Source: Rachycentron canadum
Lineage: Eukaryota > Chordata > Actinopteri > Carangiformes > Rachycentridae
Reading direction: 5' to 3'
DNA: 64,000 nucleotides
NCBI GenBank assembly: GCA_038496675.1
Contig: CM076666.1
Location: forward strand, 16,422,817-16,486,816
The translations under genes were made by a program, and so were the position numbers. Below, in pieces: positions 57,548 to 64,000 of this stretch (positions are counted from its first letter, which is position 1; every line of letters begins with the position of its first letter). The notes beneath the pieces were generated by a model. That model was not told the origin of the DNA, made no database searches, and worked only from the letters and a program-made list of their open reading frames with translations.

Positions 57548-60424
57548 ATAGGTTGTCCTTCATCACACCAACAATGGCCTTGAAGTCTTTTTTTTCTCAA
57601 CCTGAATGAACGCTGTTAACCCTGATGAAACCCCTGCACCTGTTCATACGCAGCACACACATACAACCACTGACATATACACACACTTTAGCTGAAAGTC
57701 TCCCATGAATTGATTTGAATGGAGATTAGGACTGAAAATGAACAATTATGACATTACAGGAGACTGCAGAATTTCAGCAAAGTCTGATTTATTCTTATCC
57801 CTATCCCATATATATATAAAACAATAGACCTAACATTTCAATTACAGATAACTTGAATTGTACTATGTTGTGCTAACTGATCTCTCAACATCCAGCAAAT
57901 GTGACTGTAACATCAAATTGCAGCATTGAGATAGAATGAAGCTTCAATAAAACAAACCAAATGTAATGGAAGAATCCTAGATTAATTATATATACAGTAT
58001 TTCTGTTACACAAAATTATGTTTTTCTTTATCTGACTTTTCACACACAAGGGATCACAAGTCCTCTGCTTCATCCATTTAAGGGGGCAAAAGTCAACAAC
58101 ATTATGAACCACTGCTTTAACCTGCAATCATGTCCACTGCTTTAGGAGTCAGGGAGCAATGACATGGTTTAAGTATGACTCAGAGCTAAATAACAGCTTC
58201 CCTCTCTGTATCACTGTTCAAAGTGTGGTCTCTGCAGTGGCATTTGGCACTTGCTTCTCATCCCTATACGCCGCTGCCCATTGAGCCCCCTCAGGGGATG
58301 ACAGCTTGCTGACACTTGCGTCCTCATTGCCAACCACCAACCACCAAACACCCTCACCCCACCCCAGAAAAACCCACTGACTCATAGAGATGTGCCACTG
58401 TTGGCATCCCTTTGTCAGAAAATGGTGCATTACAAAATGTATTTTAGATTCGGGATGCTGTGGTCTGCTGGCATCGTGCCTGGTGTCATTGATAGACTCA
58501 CCTCGGCTGAGATTTGGCAACATGTTGTGGCCCCAGCTCCCCTGCTTGCTCTTCCTTTATTGCTCAGGTCAGCAAGACACCAATGAATCAGTCCACTTAC
58601 AGGCAGCTGAGACAGAGGGTGAAGAGATGTAGAGGTGGCTCCATATTCATGTTGCCAGGTTGTACTTTTCCCTGATACTATCTCCACAAGCTGCAGGTAA
58701 GAGGGGATTTGTTATATGCAATTACTACAACTCCACTCCACAACATGCTGACAGTGCATGTCTTTTTTCTTAACCCCCAAAATCTTCAGACAAGAGGAGA
58801 TGTACAGACAACCAGTCAGCAATACGAGTTGCCCAGTTTTTTATATATATATTTATTTGCACCAGCTTTGTTTTAAACCCTAGTAACTCCCAAATTTCCT
58901 CATTCATTCCTCAATCATTATGTGCCATAAACAGTTCATAAATTTTAACCACTTTTTGCGTTAATAAATCAGGTTTCAAATGAAGATGAAAGGCTCATAA
59001 ACTGCACACACAGCTCCTAAATTTACTGCCGCTCACTCACTTCCTCATCCCAAATTTTACTGCCCTCCCCAATCTCCTCTCCTCGCTCCATCACACAAGT
59101 ATCCCTCGCTTATGGCTGCCTTGTTTTTCTTGCCATGTTGTTTTTCCCACCATTGGCCCTCTCTGCCACTTCCTGACTAATGGACACTGCACACAGAAGT
59201 ACACTCAGCTTTAGTTGGGATGAAATGACCTTAAATTGTACATCTAGAGGTCACTGTTCAGTCTGGTTATTGAGGCTGAGCCATCATCTGAGCAGGAGGC
59301 AGGCTACAGCTCATAAGCCACACTCCCTGTGGCATATGCATGTTAAAAATGACAGATGGTCATAACTGTGTTGATCAAAGTGATGGAGACTGTTCCTGTT
59401 TAACCCAGAACCAGGCTGCATTGCCCAACATTTGGGGATGCATCACTCAAAATTGATGATGAACTCAGCTCTACAGAGCATTTTCAGCAGTTGGAAATTT
59501 TAGTTTTGGTTCACTCTCACAGCTCTCATCTCTCTTCATTTTCACATGCAGCTGCGAAAAAACTCTAATAAACTTTTGCGCACTGCCTCAAGAGTTGATG
59601 AGCAGCAAAAGAGAGCTAATAGAGTAATTGGACTTTTATCAGCTAGAAATACTTAAATGTTCACCTTATCAACTTTAACGGTAACACTTTGCATTTAGAG
59701 CTTGTTTCTGCAAGTTAAAAACCTAGAAAAAAAATCCCATCTTATTTTATCCCTCCTCACCACAGCATCAAAGTATTTTTAAAAGGCCAGAATATGTTTA
59801 GGCTGATATTTTCATTAAGTCCTGGTGAAGGTCACAGACCTGCAATGCCTTTTAGTGTCCTCCATCCTCGTTCCATAAATACAGAAAAGAACAGCCCAAA
59901 CATTACATAACCTCCCTATCTCATATTAATCTACCTTGAATGTGTTTGCCTTTTATCAAGGATATTCAACACTGAGACATATTGAATTAATTAGAAAATA
60001 TATGGATTTTTTCCAGTTGTTTGAGATAAGCAAAATAATTGTATTTTAATTGCAAGCCGGTTGCTTCTGACAGCCTCAATTATAGTAAATGGTAAATCTC
60101 TCAAAGTGCCATAATGCCACAGGCTAAGCTAAATAAGCCCTACTTCATCTCAGCCGATTGCACTTTATTCTGCTGTTAGCGTAGCTGCTACTCAATGAGA
60201 CTGGTAAGTGTTGTTAGTGAGAGGGCGGCTATTTAAAGGCGTCTGGAACCATAGGGTGATGTGGTAAGCAGCAGCGGCGTTGGATCACAGTGAGTCAGAC
60301 ACTTTGAGCAACAACACTGAAGTCCTTCCAATCACACAAACATGGCAAAGTATTTTCTTTGAATGCAGCTGTGAGTCATGTTGAGAAAATTCCTCATCTA
60401 AACAGTGGGCTGACATACTAGACG

Positions 60425-60426
<2 letters not shown>

Positions 60427-60511
<85 letters not shown>

Positions 60512-60520
60512 TGTGTGTGT
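60427..60520. repeat. (GT)n microsatellite
   Basis: About 40 perfect GT units, a GCGC interruption near 60507-60510, then five more GT units. Confidence 0.97.
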
Positions 60521-61235
60521 ATTTGTACATACGTGGGCGTCATCAGCTTACTTTTCTTTCGATTGGATGGAAAAGGTGAAACATACAACCAACAACCTAC
60601 TGACAACAACCGCATGAGTATTTACTGTCTACCATCGTAGAAAATATCTTCCGTTCCCTTTCCTGTTGCGTTATTGTGGGATCCAACTGCAGATCCCAAT
60701 CTTCTCCCATCTTCTTTTCTGTATGTAGTCTGTGAATGATGATGTCTGAACAATGACTTTAAGAGTTGTAAAATGATGGTTACAGTCGAGGAAAATATGC
60801 CTCTGTGCATTGCCACATTATTTTCAGATGGATTCTAACCTTTTACAGTATTTAAAGCGATTTAAAGTTTTTGAAAGGCTTACAGAACCACACTTCATAA
60901 GTAATAACACACCATTGATTTGCTCAACACACTCTGGGCTTTTGCTGCTGGAGCCTTATTTGGTCTGTTATGTTTTGTTTTGTTCAACCCAAGGTTCAAC
61001 ACACCCAGAGCTCAGAGATGATTCATCAATAATCAGATAGATTGTTGATTTGATTGTTATTTTTCTGTCCATTGACTAATAATTTCAGCTCCAAAGATTT
61101 TCAGTGGTTTTATCACAAATGTACAAGTAAAGTAAACACACATGCCTCTGTGTGTTGGTTGTGGTCAGTTTACTTAATGATAGTTTCTTTGAAGATGTTT
61201 TCCTCAAGATTTGGCAAGACTGGTTAACTTCTTTT

Positions 61236-61236
<1 letters not shown>

Positions 61237-61319
<83 letters not shown>

Positions 61320-61330
61320 TGTGTGTGTGT
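61237..61330. repeat. (GT)n microsatellite
   Basis: About 40 GT units with one TTTG interruption near 61316. About 720 bp from the previous GT array. Confidence 0.97.
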
Positions 61331-62167
61331 TTACAGCGCAGCCAAACAAACCGATGGTGTATTTTAATAGAAAAAGAAACTTCAATCAAATTCAGCAGTA
61401 AGGTACATTGCTTTCTTGCACAAAGTAGGACGGAACAGCTCCTGCTCCAAAACTGAATGATTGCTGCCAGAACTGTGTTGACAAACTGTGTTTTTCACAA
61501 TAAAAGTCGCCCTGAGTTTCACCATTTGAATGTGTTTGATGTTTTGTTTGTATTAATGGTAACTTATACTGTGTCTTTACTTATAATACACTGAAACTAA
61601 AGAGAGTGAGGAGTAAGCAGTGTGGCTGTGATCGATGAAAGGCAAGGAGATTCCTAAGAAAAGTTGAATCCGCCATGTACAATAAAACTCAGATGACCAA
61701 TGCCACCTTTGGCCACAGTGGCTGCTATTCAGAAAAAGTAAAGGGAGATCACAGAGCTAGTTAGCAAAACTAGAAATACAAAAACCGGAGACTCATCAAG
61801 TTGACTCAGTATGTCTGTTCAGCTAATGCTAACATTAGCCCACATAAACCACTGGTTATACCTGTCAGGCCAAGAATGGCTGTATAACTTGTCTTGAATT
61901 GATCAGGTTCATGATCAGAAGGAGGGTGTGGAGCTGTGTTTTTAATGAAAATTAGTTTAAAGCTAAGTCTGATAAGATACATGAAATTGTAATATTTTTT
62001 GTTTAATATTGTGCATGCTTCCTACAATATTATTAATGTTTTTGAGCAAGCGTCTATTTGGAAACGTTTTGTGCTTTTTTAAATTTCATATTGATCTTCT
62101 TTCTTACAAGCGTTGTCAAGAGCAACTGCTATATGAGACCAACTAGAATCAAGATAGATGGATCGAT

Positions 62168-62172
62168 GGATG

Positions 62173-62233
<61 letters not shown>
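62168..62233. repeat. (GATA)n tetranucleotide tract
   Basis: gatggatggata lead-in followed by about 15 GATA units. GATA arrays are dispersed in fish genomes; no function is implied. Confidence 0.95.
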
Positions 62234-62234
<1 letters not shown>

Positions 62235-63875
62235 CTTTAAATCCTCCCTTGATCTCCTACCCTAATAAAGCACATACAGGAAGCTCACCCAGCCCACATT
62301 ATTATATTTTTAGATTGCCATGTAAGCTAACTGTAAAATACTGGGAGAGTTTCCTTTTTAAAGCATATTACTGGCAGTGCTGATGAAGGCCAATTATTAT
62401 AAAGTACTCAACTGACCTTTGTCCTCTCTCTGGGTTAACTCCAACGAAGTGCCTGAAAACACGGCGGCCTTAAATTAGAGGCTGGAAAGAAATAAAGAAC
62501 ATGGAAGAACATTCATTCTTTGCTGGAATACATGTTACTTGAAAAGCTCATCTGATATTCTGTAAAGAGTAAGAGTCAATTCACCGAATACATACCACGC
62601 GTGTTAAACAAGGAGTCGGAGCTAGGGTGAGGGTCATCTTAACATGAAACTATGAACCTAGATAGTCTTCACTCAGAGGTTAAGAGGCCTGCATGTGTGT
62701 GCTGCAAGTTGTTTAGTGATGTTACTGACCTGACCAGATTAATGTTGACCATAGTAAGCAAACAATAACAGACAGATAAAATGTTTTTCTTCGTGCCATA
62801 TTATTCATAAAGTGCAAGATTCAGATGGATAATCCTTGAAAAGTAAATCCAGACTTGCTTCATGACTTTGTTTTCAGTGTCTCTTCTAGAAACACAGTAG
62901 TGTTTTGTATTGGCTGGGCCTCTCTGTCTGATTTCTATCCACAGTATATTACAGTATTTCATAGCAAACAATAAACATTGCCCAGAATCCATTTTCTACT
63001 CTGTTTTCTACAGTATACTACAGTTTTAATGGGAAACAGTATGTTACTGTCAGAATTTGGCTGTTTTTTAAAGTCATTTTTAACTAATTCCCAACACCAC
63101 CAGCTGGGTGCTACTGCAGCAGAGTGCTGTTTTTGCAGACAATGTTTCATCATCTAATTATCTAGAAAACATTTTGAGCGATACTTCCAGTGAGAATACA
63201 CTCACTGTATCTCCGGCCACACTCCAGTATTTAAGGTCCACACACACGTTTTGAGGAGTTAGAAAAAGGTGATTAGCTGAGAGCAAGAATGAAATTTTTT
63301 ATTTCAAACCCTAACATGCCAGATTGGTTTTATTGCTGAAACCCTGAACGTGGTTATGTGGTACAATAACAGTTGTTGACATTGGCCACTTCAGTCTGAT
63401 CACTGGTGGTTAATGAATCCACACTGAGGTGAACAGGAAGAACTGCACAGTTCGAAAAGCATGTTAGCAATGACCACCATAAAAACTGTTAAGTCTCACT
63501 GTGTCCTCTGGTATTATCCTACTACAAATTGCTCTTTGTCCCCCCAAAAATAAATGTTTAATGCCTTACTTTAATGGAGGGAAGCCTGTGCCTAAGTGTG
63601 CTTTACTTAAATGGATGGTTACTTTTAATGGACTTCTCCTCGGATGGAGGCTAATAATTTAAAAACTGTGTGGCCAGTCCACAGAAAATGATGGTGCTTT
63701 TTGTTGTTGGTCTTCCAAAGTCCCAAATTAAAGCAGATACAATTCAAAAACCACTATATTAATATGCTGTGATGTTGCAGGCTTAATGCTGCTTTTATTG
63801 ATACAAGGGGAACAGCAGACAGAGTCACTCTCTTCTTCCTTTCCCACGCACAGAGTAACTTCATTTAACATGGAC

Positions 63876-63990
63876 ACCCCCCCTCTCTCTCTCCCTCTCT
63901 CTCCCTCTCCCCATCCTTCTCTTTCTCTCTCTCTCTCCCCCCTCCCTCTCTCTCTCTCTCTCCCCATCCTCTCTTTCTCTCTCTCTCTCG
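63876..63990. repeat. (CT)n-rich pyrimidine tract at right edge
   Basis: Imperfect CTCTCT/CCCTCT array on the + strand running almost to the window end. Homopurine-homopyrimidine composition could form H-DNA. Confidence 0.9.
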
Positions 63991-64000
63991 GCTCGTTAGT

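Larger units (their letters stand above)
39515..64000. other. Gene-poor region downstream of nos1ap-like gene
   Basis: About 24.5 kb in which I recognise no protein-coding exon on either strand. Open frames are short or caused by GT/CA repeats. The recognisable contents are a LINE fragment (47345-47900), a decayed minisatellite (49556-49843), dispersed repeat copies (about 44925-45090, 52035-52220, 54730-54830), a possible TAGGGCTGCAAC-type fragment (about 61020-61095) and microsatellites. A signal-peptide-like start at 58522 is noted separately. An AATAAA at about 61500 could mark an untranslated 3' end of an unseen transcript. Confidence 0.6.

Noticed and set aside
60285..60640. Thr-His and Cys-Val repeat frames
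   Set aside because: Artefacts of reading the GT/CA microsatellite in different frames.

Overview
The window looks like teleost (probably percomorph) nuclear DNA. It is AT-rich and gene-sparse, with spliceosomal introns of 0.1-10 kb flanked by GT/AG. It carries many long (GT)n/(CA)n microsatellites and several dispersed repeat families that I associate from memory with spiny-rayed fish genomes. No bacterial, viral or organellar gene structure was seen.

One gene is supported, on the + strand: a NOS1AP/CAPON-type adaptor. Nine coding exons join without a phase conflict from 14323 to the stop codon at 37790-37792 (93, 59, 109, 142, 170, 162, 205, 322 and 565 nt; 1827 nt in total, i.e. 608 codons plus stop). 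The first four exons encode most of a phosphotyrosine-binding (PTB) domain. The middle exons encode an acidic/low-complexity linker and a glutamine-rich coiled coil. The last two encode a disordered Ser/Pro-rich tail. The first part of the protein (in human NOS1AP about 59 residues, two exons) lies upstream of this window; I searched bases 1-14322 by eye and did not find it.

The most interesting feature is the 3' end. The familiar NOS1AP C-terminus, with its nNOS PDZ-binding EIAV end and the nearby ExF motif, is not seen. The coiled-coil exon instead joins in phase to an unfamiliar 322-nt exon and then to a terminal exon containing PKLDPPPPSLNRKR. That stretch closely resembles my recollection of human C1orf226, which sits directly downstream of NOS1AP and is known there from a read-through transcript. 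In this fish the two appear to be one gene.

Layout: 1-14322 is a large upstream intron with dispersed repeats. 14323-37792 is the gene. About 37793-39514 is the probable 3' UTR. About 39.5-64 kb has no recognisable protein-coding gene; it holds a decayed minus-strand L2/Rex1-like LINE fragment (about 47.35-47.9 kb), a decayed minisatellite (49.56-49.84 kb), several dispersed repeat copies, very long (GT)n tracts at 57.5, 60.4 and 61.2 kb, a (GATA)n tract at 62.2 kb and a pyrimidine (CT) tract at the right edge. Other notable non-coding features are a perfect 28-bp-arm hairpin in the last intron (30440-30499), a G-quadruplex-type tract (about 32165), two CTCF-like motifs (about 23.0 and 25.0 kb) and a candidate alternative or poison exon at 33040.

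All homology statements come from memory of protein families; no database search was possible.
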